A stretch of 34,928 bases of DNA from Syntrophaceae bacterium (GTDB lineage Bacteria; Desulfobacterota; Syntrophia; Syntrophales; Smithellaceae): positions 1,862 through 36,789 of the forward strand of contig PLMV01000147.1 of the NCBI GenBank assembly GCA_003141615.1, given 5' to 3'. The notes beneath the pieces are model-generated. The model worked only from the letters and a program-made list of their open reading frames with translations. It ran no database searches and was not told the origin of the DNA. This document shows, in pieces, positions 1 to 7,613 of the stretch. Numbering within the stretch: position 1 is the stretch's first letter; each line of letters begins with the position of its first letter. A program made the translations under genes and the position numbers.

Positions 1-107
<107 letters not shown>

Positions 108-292
108 CTATCCTCCTGTTTTTTCACAAATTAAGATAATAACTTCCCCTCACGGGTTATTTTCTATACCGTATTTCATTATCCTAATCAACGCCTTTTT
201 AAATTATGTTTGCATTTTGCAAATGACTATAATAATAAAGCAAAAGTTTCATTTACTTTTGGACAAATTCATTATTCTTTCGAGGTGACTTT
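108..292. promoter_or_regulatory. Divergent intergenic region between mreB and the PpiD-like gene
   Basis: The 185-bp gap must hold promoters for both genes. On the plus strand a TATAAT is visible at 228-233, but no good -35 sits 16-18 bp upstream. A 15-bp palindrome made of TTTGCA and TGCAAA arms overlaps about 209-223 and could be an operator. The ribosome site for the plus-strand gene (GAGGTGA) is near 282-288. The promoter assignment is an inference from motifs. Confidence 0.35.
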
Positions 293-1888
293 ATGCTGAG
301 ATTTTTTCGTAAACACGCACGTGGCTGGTTCATGATTGCAATTATAGGTATCATCATCGTTGTCTTTGTTCTTTACTTCGGTTCCAGCAGAGGCAGTCGC
401 ACCTCAAATGCAATTGCTATAGTTGATAGAAGAATAATCAGCGAAGCTGAATTTCACAACGAATACGAAAAATTGTTGGATAAAACCCAACTTCGCTTCG
501 GCAGTAAGCTTACTCCCGAAATACTCAAGAAAATGGATCTCAAACGACAAGCGTATAATGACTTGCTGAATCGGCAGATTATCATTGCCAAAGCTGCGGA
601 TTTAAAGATTCAAGTTTCCGATGAGGAATTAAGAAATATGCTTATGTCGGTACCCGTATTGCAGACAAATGGTGTATTTGATGAACGCAAATACCAGCAA
701 ATACTTCGCTATAATAAACTCTCCGCCGAAGATTTCGAAGCTCTCCAAAAAGCCGAGCTGATTGCCAATAAAATTGAAACGATTGTGCGTGAAGGCATTA
801 AAATTTCCGATCAGGAAATTTACGATTTGTACGCTTTACAGAACCAAAAAATTAACGTTAATTTTGTGCAAATTTACGGTAAAGATATCAAAAAGAAAAT
901 TACTCCGACCCAGACTGAATTGGAAGACTATTTGAAGCGTAACAGTAATTTATTTAGTATCGCTGAACAGACAAAAATTAAATATATATTTTTTGCGGGC
1001 GATTCTTTTCCCTCGGATATCAGTGATTCCGATATTATGGGCTATTACAGCAGCTACAAAGATAAATATAAGACGAAAGACGGCAAACAATTATCGTTGA
1101 CCGATGTTAAGAGCGCCATAGTTAAAGAATTAAAGAAAACAAGGGGACTGCAAAACGCTTACTCCGAGGCGAAAAAGGCCCATGACATTATTTATCAAGA
1201 AGATAAATTTGAAGCTTATGGCAATAAAAATAATTTAAAAATTCATGATGTGGAGTTTTTCCCGATTAATAAACCGCCGCAGGAATTTACATCCATTAAA
1301 AACTTTACAGCCATGCTTTTGGAATTGCAGAAAGACGAGATCAGTAAAGTCATTGCTGCCGAAAATGGCTATTATCTTTTGAAAGTTATCGATAAAAAAC
1401 CCGCTTACCTGCCGAAACTGAACACCATAGAAAATGAAGTCCAGCGCCGCTTTATAGAAAGCGAAATGCAGATCCTTGCCGAAAAAGAAGCGCAGTCGAT
1501 TTTAGAGAGTACAAAATCAGGAGACACTCTCGATAAAATCGCAGGGAAAAACGGATTGAAAGTTAACGAAACAGGGTTTTTCCAGCCGGGGAATACTATT
1601 CCCAAGTTGGGATCTAACCAGGATGCGGCTGAAGTTCTTTTTCAGCTCTCGCCCAATAAACCATATGCGGAAAAGCCGCTTTTCATCAATAATGCTTATG
1701 TAATATTGAAGCTTAAGGATGTGAGCAAACTGGATGAGAAAGACTTTGAAGCAAAAAAAGACCAGTATAAAAAGATATTGATTTCCATCAAACGGGAAGA
1801 AGCCATGCAGACATGGCTGGAGGGCAATAAAGCGGCCATGATTAAGGAAAAAAGAATTAAGATTAAAAAACAAGTAGAGGATCTATAA
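293..1888 (+). CDS. PpiD/SurA-like membrane-anchored periplasmic peptidyl-prolyl isomerase/chaperone
   Basis: The 531-residue protein has the layout of PpiD-type foldases: a short cytoplasmic start (MLRFFRKHARGW), one transmembrane segment at about residues 13-30, then a periplasmic SurA_N-like helical chaperone region (about 40-190, with DLLNRQIIIAKAADL and the repeated helix pattern typical of the family). A parvulin-like region follows, with the recognisable YYLLKVIDKKPA strand near residue 365, and then a charged C-terminal helix. Such proteins help fold outer-membrane and periplasmic proteins as they leave the Sec translocon. The parvulin active-site pattern is weakly conserved, so it may act mainly as a chaperone. 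The start is supported by GAGGTGA 6-10 bp upstream. Confidence 0.85.
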   Translation: MLRFFRKHARGWFMIAIIGIIIVVFVLYFGSSRGSRTSNAIAIVDRRIISEAEFHNEYEKLLDKTQLRFGSKLTPEILKKMDLKRQAYNDLLNRQIIIAKAADLKIQVSDEELRNMLMSVPVLQTNGVFDERKYQQILRYNKLSAEDFEALQKAELIANKIETIVREGIKISDQEIYDLYALQNQKINVNFVQIYGKDIKKKITPTQTELEDYLKRNSNLFSIAEQTKIKYIFFAGDSFPSDISDSDIMGYYSSYKDKYKTKDGKQLSLTDVKSAIVKELKKTRGLQNAYSEAKKAHDIIYQEDKFEAYGNKNNLKIHDVEFFPINKPPQEFTSIKNFTAMLLELQKDEISKVIAAENGYYLLKVIDKKPAYLPKLNTIENEVQRRFIESEMQILAEKEAQSILESTKSGDTLDKIAGKNGLKVNETGFFQPGNTIPKLGSNQDAAEVLFQLSPNKPYAEKPLFINNAYVILKLKDVSKLDEKDFEAKKDQYKKILISIKREEAMQTWLEGNKAAMIKEKRIKIKKQVEDL

Positions 1889-1889
1889 A

Positions 1890-2160
1890 CACGGGTATTT
1901 ATGAAACTTTACGCCAATGGCGGAATAATACCAACACTCTGCGCTTGCGGGATAATTCGACTTACCAATTTTCAATACGCTACGCTTTTGAAATTGGAGT
2001 TTCATTACAACTAACAAATATTACTACTGCACTACGTTTGTGAAGTTTTTGTCTCATTAAAATAGTCCCACTTAGCTTCGCACGTGGGATAATTCAACTT
2101 GCAGATATTATTGTACTGCGCTTGTAATATCTGAGTTTCATTAAAACTTGAGTCTCATTA
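1890..2160. repeat. Hairpin-rich modular repeat, copy A
   Basis: Directly after the ppiD-like stop codon lies a run of hairpins. It begins CACGGGTAT and contains paired arms GGTATT/AATACC (about 1896-1935), CCAATTTTCAA/TTGAAATTGG (1965-1997), TCCCAC/GTGGGA (2066-2089) and a perfect CAGATATTA/TAATATCTG (2102-2133). Constant strings GGGATAATTC, GTCTCATTAA or GTTTCATTA and loop motifs such as GCGCTTG separate them. The same architecture, with different stem sequences, recurs at 34531-34665. It is not coding. It looks like a dispersed chromosomal repeat family located outside both islands. Confidence 0.6.
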
Positions 2161-2161
2161 A

Positions 2162-2193
2162 AAAGGGAAGAGTTGGCAAAAACTCTTCCCTTT
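2162..2193. terminator. Bidirectional rho-independent terminator
   Basis: The arms AAAGGGAAGAGTT and AACTCTTCCCTTT form a 13-bp stem with a short loop, flanked by A and T runs, so it can act in both directions. It would end rightward transcription from the ppiD-like gene. It also sits only 6 bp from the tRNA-Ala 3'-end fragment at 2199, so before the island inserted it would have been the terminator of tRNA-Ala. That supports the proposed island boundary. Confidence 0.85.
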
Positions 2194-2198
2194 AATCA

Positions 2199-2222
2199 TT
2201 GGTGGGATGAGCGGGATCGAAC
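2199..2222 (-). other. Distal attachment site of element 1 (tRNA-Ala 3'-end fragment)
   Basis: On the minus strand this 24-bp stretch reads as half of the T-arm plus acceptor and CCA of a tRNA. It equals the tRNA-Ala(GGC) 3' end at 21724-21748 except for one missing base in the acceptor stem. Orientation matches the intact tRNA, as expected for a direct repeat made by a tRNA-targeting integrase. GTATACC motifs like those beside the integrase lie 50-80 bp inside. Confidence 0.75.
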
Positions 2223-2274
2223 AAATAGGCTAACAATATTTAATCATTACGTTTCTTTGTGACGTAATTTTTGC

Positions 2275-2300
2275 GATATACCATACCGTATACCATAAAA
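2275..2300. other. Probable integrase arm-type sites, distal end of element 1
   Basis: The stretch contains ATATACCAT, then CCGTATACCAT. The GTATACC core, in one or the other orientation, also occurs next to the integrase at 21563-21608. Short repeats shared by the two ends of an integrative element are typical of integrase arm-binding sites. This is inferred by eye. Confidence 0.45.
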
Positions 2301-2496
2301 GAAAATACAAACCAGAGTTTTACTTTGATAGGACTGCTGCATTTGTTACACCTACTAAGGCTTAACGTGTTTGGGTAAGAAAAAGTGAAGATTACCATTT
2401 GAAAGAGATTGACGGTTGAATTCAGCAGAAGCCGCGTCAGTAGCGTTTAGCTGGAATGGCTTTTTGTGTATCGTTTCAAATTTCGTCTACATTAAT

Positions 2497-3024
2497 TTAT
2501 GAGACCATAAACTTTCTAGAATATTTGTTTCTCCAGAGTTCATCTTGTACGACAGCTTTAATTTCTCGACGTTCACTGTCTTTAAGTATCTTATCCAAAA
2601 CTCTTTGTGGTATAAAAACATTATACGATTTTCCCGACGCAAGTGACAAAGGGCATTTGCATTCTAATTCGTAATTGGAGAGACTTGATAGTACCCAACC
2701 CACAGTCCAAGAAAATCGCCGGTATTTCAAGATATGAGATATAAAATCTATAAATCTTTTTTTTGAACTAGGATAAAGAATAGAAATATTGGATAGGTGA
2801 ACTGTGTAAAGTGATGGATTTTGAACTGAAATGTAAACACCCGTTATCCACTTTTCTTCAATCTTATCGGTACCATATACTATTTTGACTTTCACTCTTG
2901 GTATTGCTCGAGTAACATTCCAAATAAAAACGATAGTAGACAGACAGGCTGCGTATATGGCTAAAAGCTCAGTAACTTTCAATACCAAAATCCCCTTAAA
3001 GGTCGTTGCAATTATTTTGTTCAA
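2497..3024 (-). CDS. Hypothetical membrane-anchored protein, cargo of element 1
   Basis: I do not recognise this 175-residue protein. It has one hydrophobic segment at about residues 18-38 (LLAIYAACLSTIVFIWNV), followed by a soluble beta-rich region with IEEKWITGVYISVQNPS and SNISILYPSS. This suggests a membrane-tethered domain. The frame overlaps the end of the upstream Sel1-repeat gene by 29 bp. A TTG at about residue 14, preceded by AAGGGGAT, is a plausible alternative start. Translational coupling with the Sel1 gene suggests the two work together. Confidence 0.6.
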   Translation of the reverse strand: MNKIIATTFKGILVLKVTELLAIYAACLSTIVFIWNVTRAIPRVKVKIVYGTDKIEEKWITGVYISVQNPSLYTVHLSNISILYPSSKKRFIDFISHILKYRRFSWTVGWVLSSLSNYELECKCPLSLASGKSYNVFIPQRVLDKILKDSERREIKAVVQDELWRNKYSRKFMVS

Positions 3025-4375
3025 GAGTAATTTTAAAATGTTTGATTAAATCATCGCGCTCTTTCTGTAAATCCTCTTTACTTCTTGGCCCATTTTTTCT
3101 TATTTCACTTTCTGTCCTGTCCTTAATTACTTGAAATGCGACATTTGCAGCGTCCTGTGATGCTTTTTCTTCATCAATGTATTTCAGTTTCAGTGGTGTT
3201 GCCCAGTCCGGAAACGATTCGCACTCATTAAGTCTCGCAATTGCATCCTTGTCCTCGGGATCAATTTCCTGCCAGTCGCGTGCTAGTGACGTGAAAAGAT
3301 AACCAAGCGTCGGCAGCATCTTGTCGTATGCTTCACGAAGTGTATGATTAGTCGTCTCCTCTAACTTAGCTTCGTGATAATCTATTAGCCATCTAATTGC
3401 ATATAGAATTGTCTTCTTGGGATACGGTAGTATGCTGCAATCACCAATAAGAGGTCTATGTGCGGCCATCAGGTCCATAAATGCAAAAACAATGTCATGA
3501 TACTTATCCCGGGAAAGTTTCGCTTCGAGTCTGTTCAGATTAGTAAGCGCATTCACGTCCCCATTTTCCGCAGCTTTTCGATACCATTTGATGGCTTCAG
3601 CGTAGTCTTGAGACACGCCTTGACCATTTTCATACATCAAGGCCAAATTGTTCTGCGCTACGGCGTAGTCTTGTTCCGCTGCTATCCGAAACCAGTTTGC
3701 AGCTTCCACATAATCCTGTGGAGTGCCATTACCATCAAAAGCCATCTCTCCAAAACTATTTATCGTCGCAGGGTCTTCGAGGAGTTGCAATTGAGTTTTT
3801 AAGTGATGAATTTCTTCTTTGAGTTGCTGTTCCGTAGCTTGTTTCTGACAATCAGGTTCAGCCTTCTTAGCAAGATGCTCTTCCAATTCGTCTTCAGCTT
3901 CCGCAATTTTTTTTGCAAGGGTTGCAAATTCTTTACGTTCTTCAAAGGATAGAGGCCCCTTTTTTGCTTTAGCAATACTATACATAATTCCTTGGTAAGA
4001 ATACTTATCAGTATCATAAGCTTTTTTAGCAATCATAAATTCCAATTCTGCTCTAATCAAACTTACTTCTGCATTGGCTTTAAGATAGCCAACGACTGCT
4101 TCGTACTCCTCATGGTTTTGATACGCTAGATTTAACGAATACAGTTCCCGCAAGGCATATTTTATATGTGACTTATCTATTGGCGTTCTTGCGTCAGCCG
4201 CAATTCGAATAGCAATATACACGCATAGTAAATCAAATGGTTTTTTGTCGGCGACAAGTTTTTTTTCCAGATGATTTATAAGATCAGATTCCTCTATATA
4301 AATGATGTTTGTTGCACTTTTTATAAATTTCTTTATCTTTCGAGCAACAAAATATTTTTGTAGTTTGAGAAACAT
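2996..4375 (-). CDS. Sel1-like (TPR-type) repeat protein
   Basis: The 459-residue protein has a helical N-terminal region (1-180), a short coiled coil rich in Glu/Lys/Gln (about 155-195), and two clear Sel1 repeats at about 203-275 (DYVEAANWFRIAAEQDYAVA and DYAEAIKWYRKAAENGDVNA). A helical C-terminal domain of unknown type follows. Sel1 repeats are helical protein-binding scaffolds. No signal peptide is seen, so it is probably cytoplasmic. It lies upstream of, and overlaps, the small membrane-protein gene at 2497, suggesting a two-gene operon. The partner and function are unknown. Confidence 0.7.
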   Translation of the reverse strand: MFLKLQKYFVARKIKKFIKSATNIIYIEESDLINHLEKKLVADKKPFDLLCVYIAIRIAADARTPIDKSHIKYALRELYSLNLAYQNHEEYEAVVGYLKANAEVSLIRAELEFMIAKKAYDTDKYSYQGIMYSIAKAKKGPLSFEERKEFATLAKKIAEAEDELEEHLAKKAEPDCQKQATEQQLKEEIHHLKTQLQLLEDPATINSFGEMAFDGNGTPQDYVEAANWFRIAAEQDYAVAQNNLALMYENGQGVSQDYAEAIKWYRKAAENGDVNALTNLNRLEAKLSRDKYHDIVFAFMDLMAAHRPLIGDCSILPYPKKTILYAIRWLIDYHEAKLEETTNHTLREAYDKMLPTLGYLFTSLARDWQEIDPEDKDAIARLNECESFPDWATPLKLKYIDEEKASQDAANVAFQVIKDRTESEIRKNGPRSKEDLQKERDDLIKHFKITLEQNNCNDL

Positions 4376-4630
4376 ATTTTCATCTCTTACAAAATAATTA
4401 ATATACGAACTTCGTTTTTTCTGATGGATTGAATATCATAATAACATGAATCCTCTTTTTAAAAAAGAGGGAAATGCACAGTTTCATTTGTTACGGATTG
4501 AAATCTTGCATCTTTGTTGACGTTGACAATTTGTTTCTTACAGGAAGAGGTCTTTGCTGAAAATAAAGAGACGCATAAATTAGCCGCCTCTTATATTATA
4601 AGCTCTCCTGCTAGCCATCTTCCGTAAAAG
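4376..4630. other. Intergenic region with an inverted repeat
   Basis: No gene was found here. An inverted repeat, CCTCTTTTT at 4452-4460 and AAAAAAGAGG at 4461-4470, has essentially no loop. It may be a weak terminator for the leftward gene cluster ending at 4631, or a cruciform-prone site. The rest is AT-rich without a recognisable signal. Confidence 0.35.
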
Positions 4631-4915
4631 CTACTGCTTAGGATTTTTTTTGCTTTTTGGAAAAGTGGACTCCAGTTGCTGAGATTGAGTCTTCTTAAAT
4701 TTTTCCTTCAGCAACTTTTCGTTTAGTCGGTGCAATCTCATATTCTCTTTGTCCGGCTGGTTCTGGTTGTCCGGCGTATTCTGCCTTGATGGTCCTAACG
4801 GATTCCCGGAATGAATCAATATCCCCAAAGAGTCCGCTTCCTCCTGCGTCATCGAACTTACTTTGATACCCAGAGCCGCGTACCTTGCCTTTCTCTTCTC
4901 GTCCAACGAAATCAC
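4631..4915 (-). CDS. Small hypothetical protein, third gene of the riboswitch-2 cluster
   Basis: This is a 94-residue charged protein that I do not recognise. The N-terminus (LDEKRKARYAALGIKVSSMT) looks helical. The middle is rich in Asn, Gln and Pro and probably disordered, and the C-terminus is a Lys/Gln-rich tail. The start appears to be GTG at 4915, 11 bp after the preceding gene, behind GGGGG. It belongs to the cluster 5996-4631 read behind the second SAM-II-like riboswitch. Confidence 0.5.
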   Translation of the reverse strand: MISLDEKRKARYAALGIKVSSMTQEEADSLGILIHSGNPLGPSRQNTPDNQNQPDKENMRLHRLNEKLLKEKFKKTQSQQLESTFPKSKKNPKQ

Positions 4916-4926
4916 CCCCGTTTCTT

Positions 4927-5187
4927 TTAAATAATTTCTTTCTTTGGTGGAATAGTGGATGCCTTGGCCGCTAATGCCTCCTGCAACCCTTTCTCCGCGA
5001 TCTTGTGCAGCGCCAGTTGTCCTGCGTCCGGCGGATGCTTCTGAAACATTCCTGCTTTCTCGAATTGCCCTACGCAGGCTTTCTTGAAGTCCTCCCAGCT
5101 TTGACCTTTCTCCCGCATTATAAACACTGCGTTCTTTGGTCTTGTTGTAGATTCCATATTTTTGTTATTTGTGTTTTCCTTGCTCAT
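4927..5187 (-). CDS. Small hypothetical protein, second gene of the riboswitch-2 cluster
   Basis: This 86-residue protein of unknown function has a low-complexity Asn/Lys start, followed by VFIMREKGQSWEDFKKACVG and a helical Ala-rich end. Its ATG overlaps the stop of the preceding gene (ATGA). A strong AAAGGAGG site lies 4 bp upstream of the ATG, identical to the site in front of the first gene at 5996. The repeated ribosome-site block is part of the metK-derived tail described at 5201. Confidence 0.55.
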   Translation of the reverse strand: MSKENTNNKNMESTTRPKNAVFIMREKGQSWEDFKKACVGQFEKAGMFQKHPPDAGQLALHKIAEKGLQEALAAKASTIPPKKEII

Positions 5188-5996
5188 AATGCCTCCTTTT
5201 TTACTTCAATCCGGCTGCTTCCAGAAGAGCGTCCACCCTGTCTGTCTTTTCCCAGGGAATCCTTTACGGTCGAATATGAGCATTGATGATAATCGCTCAG
5301 CACTGAAAAACTAGGAGCGTGCCATATTTTTCCGTCCTCTGGATTGTAACGATTGGCATTTGCCTTCCTTTTATTGAGTTGTCCGCCGCAATAAGCGCAA
5401 AGATTGTCATTCTCGCAATAGCAGGATACTCTGACTATAAGAAAATCATCCATTATCTTATTTAGATCAAGACACTTTCCTTTGTAATCTCCACATACCG
5501 GACAGATCACAAGCCCCTTAGGAAGTCCGTTTTCCTGAAAACCCTGAAGGCATATTATTTCTTCATGTGTCGCTTTCCGGCCTCCCTTTGAGAGGTTTCC
5601 TACAATATAACCTGACGTTCCGTTTCTTTGGATAAAGTCTTTAAGTTCTTTCTCTCTCAGCAAAAGATCAGCATCAGCTGGCTGTTCCTCGGAGAGCAGC
5701 AGCCGGCCCGTTACAAAATGCCCCCCACCCTTGGGGCTTTGTTCTAAAAAACGCGGTTTATTCTCCGGTAAAAAATACACACCCTTATTCTCATTCAGCA
5801 CAAGGAAGACCCCTAATTTGTTAGCGTCCGTTTGAGCTTGCGCAAGTCGAAAGAGATCTTCAGGATTGTTTTGTTTGGAGAGAAGGTTGATGTGAAAAAA
5901 CCAGTCTTTGATAACAATCATCAAATAAGGATACCCCTTGAAAAAAGGTTTTTGCTCCCTGCAATCATTTTCATTCTTTGAATTATTTTTGTTCAT
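5184..5996 (-). CDS. Conserved hypothetical protein with cysteine-rich C-terminal zinc-binding region
   Basis: The 270-residue protein of unknown function has two parts. The N-terminal ~130 residues are a mixed alpha/beta region (GYPYLMIVIKDWFFHI, LGVFLVLNENKGVYFLP). Then comes a Cys-rich region with CPVCGDYKGKC, CYC and CAYCGGQ, which probably binds two zinc ions, followed by GKIWHAPSFS, a motif I associate with small hypothetical proteins of mobile elements. The last ~25 residues are read out of frame through a decayed metK 3' end, so the natural C-terminus may have been altered. It is the first gene after a SAM-II-like riboswitch and terminator, with AAAGGAGG upstream of its ATG. Confidence 0.65.
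   Translation of the reverse strand: MNKNNSKNENDCREQKPFFKGYPYLMIVIKDWFFHINLLSKQNNPEDLFRLAQAQTDANKLGVFLVLNENKGVYFLPENKPRFLEQSPKGGGHFVTGRLLLSEEQPADADLLLREKELKDFIQRNGTSGYIVGNLSKGGRKATHEEIICLQGFQENGLPKGLVICPVCGDYKGKCLDLNKIMDDFLIVRVSCYCENDNLCAYCGGQLNKRKANANRYNPEDGKIWHAPSFSVLSDYHQCSYSTVKDSLGKDRQGGRSSGSSRIEVKKEAL
5201..5290 (-). pseudogene. Decayed 3' end of a second metK gene
   Basis: Read in the metK phase, this stretch gives FDRKGFP, a one-base loss, then WEKTDRV and AAGLK followed by a stop. That matches the end of the intact metK at 6276 (GRNGFPWEKTDRV and ETAGLK). Nucleotide similarity by eye covers roughly the last 85 bases of metK, plus the stop. The relic differs enough to derive from an old duplication or a different metK allele. 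It forms the tail of the overlapping 270-residue ORF, read in another frame. Confidence 0.75.
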
Positions 5997-6106
5997 AATG
6001 CCTCCTTTTTCTGTTAAATTTGTTAATGTCAGTTCCGGACATCATTTCCTATTTCCCGGAGCTGAAAAACCATAACCACCAATGACAAGGCGGTCATACC
6101 TGTCCC

Positions 6107-6142
6107 AAAAACAAAAAACCCGCGCCAAGAGGCAACGGGTTC
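6107..6142 (-). terminator. Rho-independent terminator after SAM-II-like riboswitch copy 2
   Basis: On the minus strand, arms AACCCG..GCC and GGC..CGGGTT form a stem with a short loop, followed by a run of T. It directly follows the aptamer-like sequence and precedes the 270-residue gene by about 110 bp. The same order (aptamer, terminator, gene) is present in front of metK, suggesting control by premature termination. Confidence 0.75.
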
Positions 6143-6159
6143 ATTAATAAAAACACATT

Positions 6160-6213
6160 GGCCTTTAGCACATTTTTATAGCGGAGCAAGTAACCTGTTT
6201 AAATCGCCGCTGT
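6160..6213 (-). promoter_or_regulatory. SAM-II-like riboswitch, copy 2
   Basis: The minus strand reads AACAGCGGCGATTTAAAC, then TTGCTCCGCTATAAAAATG, then TGCTAAAGG. This matches the SAM-II pattern: a GCGG/CCGC P1 stem, a GAUUUAA loop, UUGC before the 3' arm, an A-rich stretch, and GCUAAA that closes the pseudoknot around S-adenosylmethionine. It is nearly identical to the copy upstream of metK. No convincing promoter is visible just upstream, so it may be reached by read-through from metK. Identification is by eye; SAM-V, a structural relative, is the alternative. Confidence 0.78.
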
Positions 6214-6275
6214 TATTTATTTAGTCATGCTATGTTTCTCATCTCATGTTCATCGTCCAAATATTGTTTCCTTTT

Positions 6276-7460
6276 TTACTTCAGTCCAGCAGTTTCCCGA
6301 AGATCTTTCACACGGTCTGTTTTTTCCCACGGGAAACCATTGCGGCCAAAGTGGCCATAGTTGCAACTCTTGCGATAAATCCACCCTTTTGGCGCGGTGA
6401 GTCCCAGGTCCTTGATCATCATAGCCGGACGGAAATCAAATATTTTGCCATCCATAAGAATCCGGGCAATCTTATCGTCATCAATTTTCCCCGTGTCATA
6501 GGTACTGACATTGATACTGAGCGGTTTGGCTACACCAATCGCATAGGCAATCTGAATCTCGCATTTGTCGGCCAGTTTCGCGGCAACAATATTCTTGGCG
6601 GCGTAACGGGCATAATAAGCAGCGGAACGATCCACTTTTGACGGGTCTTTACCTGAAAAAGCACCGCCGCCATGTGATCCCACGCCTCCATAGGAATCCA
6701 CGATAATCTTACGACCTGTAACACCAGCATCGCCGCATGGACCGCCAATAACAAACTTGCCCGTCGGGTTGATGAAAAACTCTGTCCGGTTGGTCAGAAG
6801 TCCCGTTTTATCGAGAACGTTATGCGCAACATCTATCAAATCTTTACGTATTCGTTTTAGTGGTACATCGCGGGTCTGATGGGAAATTACGACTGTTGTA
6901 ATTTTAACAGCTTTTCCATCCTCGTGTAACACGCTAACCTGCGCCTTGGAATCCGGGCGGAGATATTCAATAACCTTCTCCTTGCGAATCCGGGTTAGTT
7001 CCTCCAATAAGCTGTGTGCAAACATGATTGGGGCAGGCATTAATTGAGGTGTTGCGTTGGATGCATAGCCGAACATCATGCCCTGATCGCCTGCGCCCTG
7101 ATTTTCAATGGGCCCACGGTCTACTCCTCTCTCGATATTCTCCGACTGCTTATGAATAGCGCAGACGTAGTTAAAAGTGTCGTAACTGAATCCCTCGGAG
7201 GGATCATCGTAACCGATGTCCTCCACGACATTACGTGCTATCATCTGCGGATTGATCTTTTTCCAATTCTTGCAGGAAATTTCTCCAAGATTAACTACGA
7301 GATTTGGCCCCACAGCGGTCTCGCAACCCACATGGGCATGTTCATCCTGTTCCAGACATGCGTCCAGAATTGCGTCGGAAATCTGATCACATACTTTGTC
7401 CGGATGTCCTTCCGAAACCGATTCCGATGTGTAAATATGGCGTGTCTTCAATTTACTCAT
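6276..7460 (-). CDS. metK: S-adenosylmethionine synthetase (methionine adenosyltransferase)
   Basis: The 394-residue protein has the full set of MetK signatures: SESVSEGHPDKVCDQISDAI at the N-terminus, GAGDQGMMFGYA in the central domain, and GGGAFSGKDPSKVDRSAAY plus GFPWEKTDRV at the C-terminus. It makes S-adenosylmethionine from methionine and ATP in the cytoplasm. The start is the ATG at 7460 preceded by AAAGGA; a longer frame to 7532 would run through the terminator and is rejected. A SAM-II-like riboswitch and terminator lie upstream, giving feedback by its own product. It lies inside the region bounded by the element-1 attachment sites, which is unusual for a core metabolic gene. Confidence 0.96.
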   Translation of the reverse strand: MSKLKTRHIYTSESVSEGHPDKVCDQISDAILDACLEQDEHAHVGCETAVGPNLVVNLGEISCKNWKKINPQMIARNVVEDIGYDDPSEGFSYDTFNYVCAIHKQSENIERGVDRGPIENQGAGDQGMMFGYASNATPQLMPAPIMFAHSLLEELTRIRKEKVIEYLRPDSKAQVSVLHEDGKAVKITTVVISHQTRDVPLKRIRKDLIDVAHNVLDKTGLLTNRTEFFINPTGKFVIGGPCGDAGVTGRKIIVDSYGGVGSHGGGAFSGKDPSKVDRSAAYYARYAAKNIVAAKLADKCEIQIAYAIGVAKPLSINVSTYDTGKIDDDKIARILMDGKIFDFRPAMMIKDLGLTAPKGWIYRKSCNYGHFGRNGFPWEKTDRVKDLRETAGLK

Positions 7461-7499
7461 GTGATTTTCCTTTCTTTTGTAAATGGTTGTTTTAAAGCC

Positions 7500-7536
7500 C
7501 TTAAAAACAAAAAACCCGTGCCAAAAGGACACGGGT
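7500..7536 (-). terminator. Rho-independent terminator in the metK leader
   Basis: On the minus strand, ACCCGTG and CACGGGT arms enclose a short loop and are followed by a T-rich run. It lies between the aptamer (7558-7612) and the metK start (7460), so it is likely the expression platform of the riboswitch. Confidence 0.82.
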
Positions 7537-7557
7537 CATAAAATCAATTATGTTGCC

Positions 7558-7612
7558 AGCCTTTAGCACATTTTTATAGCGGAGCAAGTAACCTATCTAA
7601 CTCACCGCTGTT
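7558..7612 (-). promoter_or_regulatory. SAM-II-like riboswitch, copy 1 (metK leader)
   Basis: The minus strand reads AACAGCGGTGAGTTAG, then TTGCTCCGCTATAAAAATG, then TGCTAAAGG. These are the SAM-II landmarks: P1 GCGG/CCGC, a loop that can pair with the 3' CUAAA segment, and an A-rich triplex strand. Position upstream of metK fits S-adenosylmethionine feedback. The downstream element is a terminator rather than the ribosome-site masking usual for SAM-II, so control is probably at transcription. Confidence 0.82.
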
Positions 7613-7613
7613 A

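Noticed and set aside
7461-7532. N-terminal extension of metK
   Set aside because: It would run back through the terminator and lacks MetK similarity; the ATG at 7460 has a ribosome site and the standard N-terminus.
7044-7541. Open frame on the plus strand opposite metK
   Set aside because: It is a shadow of the metK coding sequence with no start signal and no family match.
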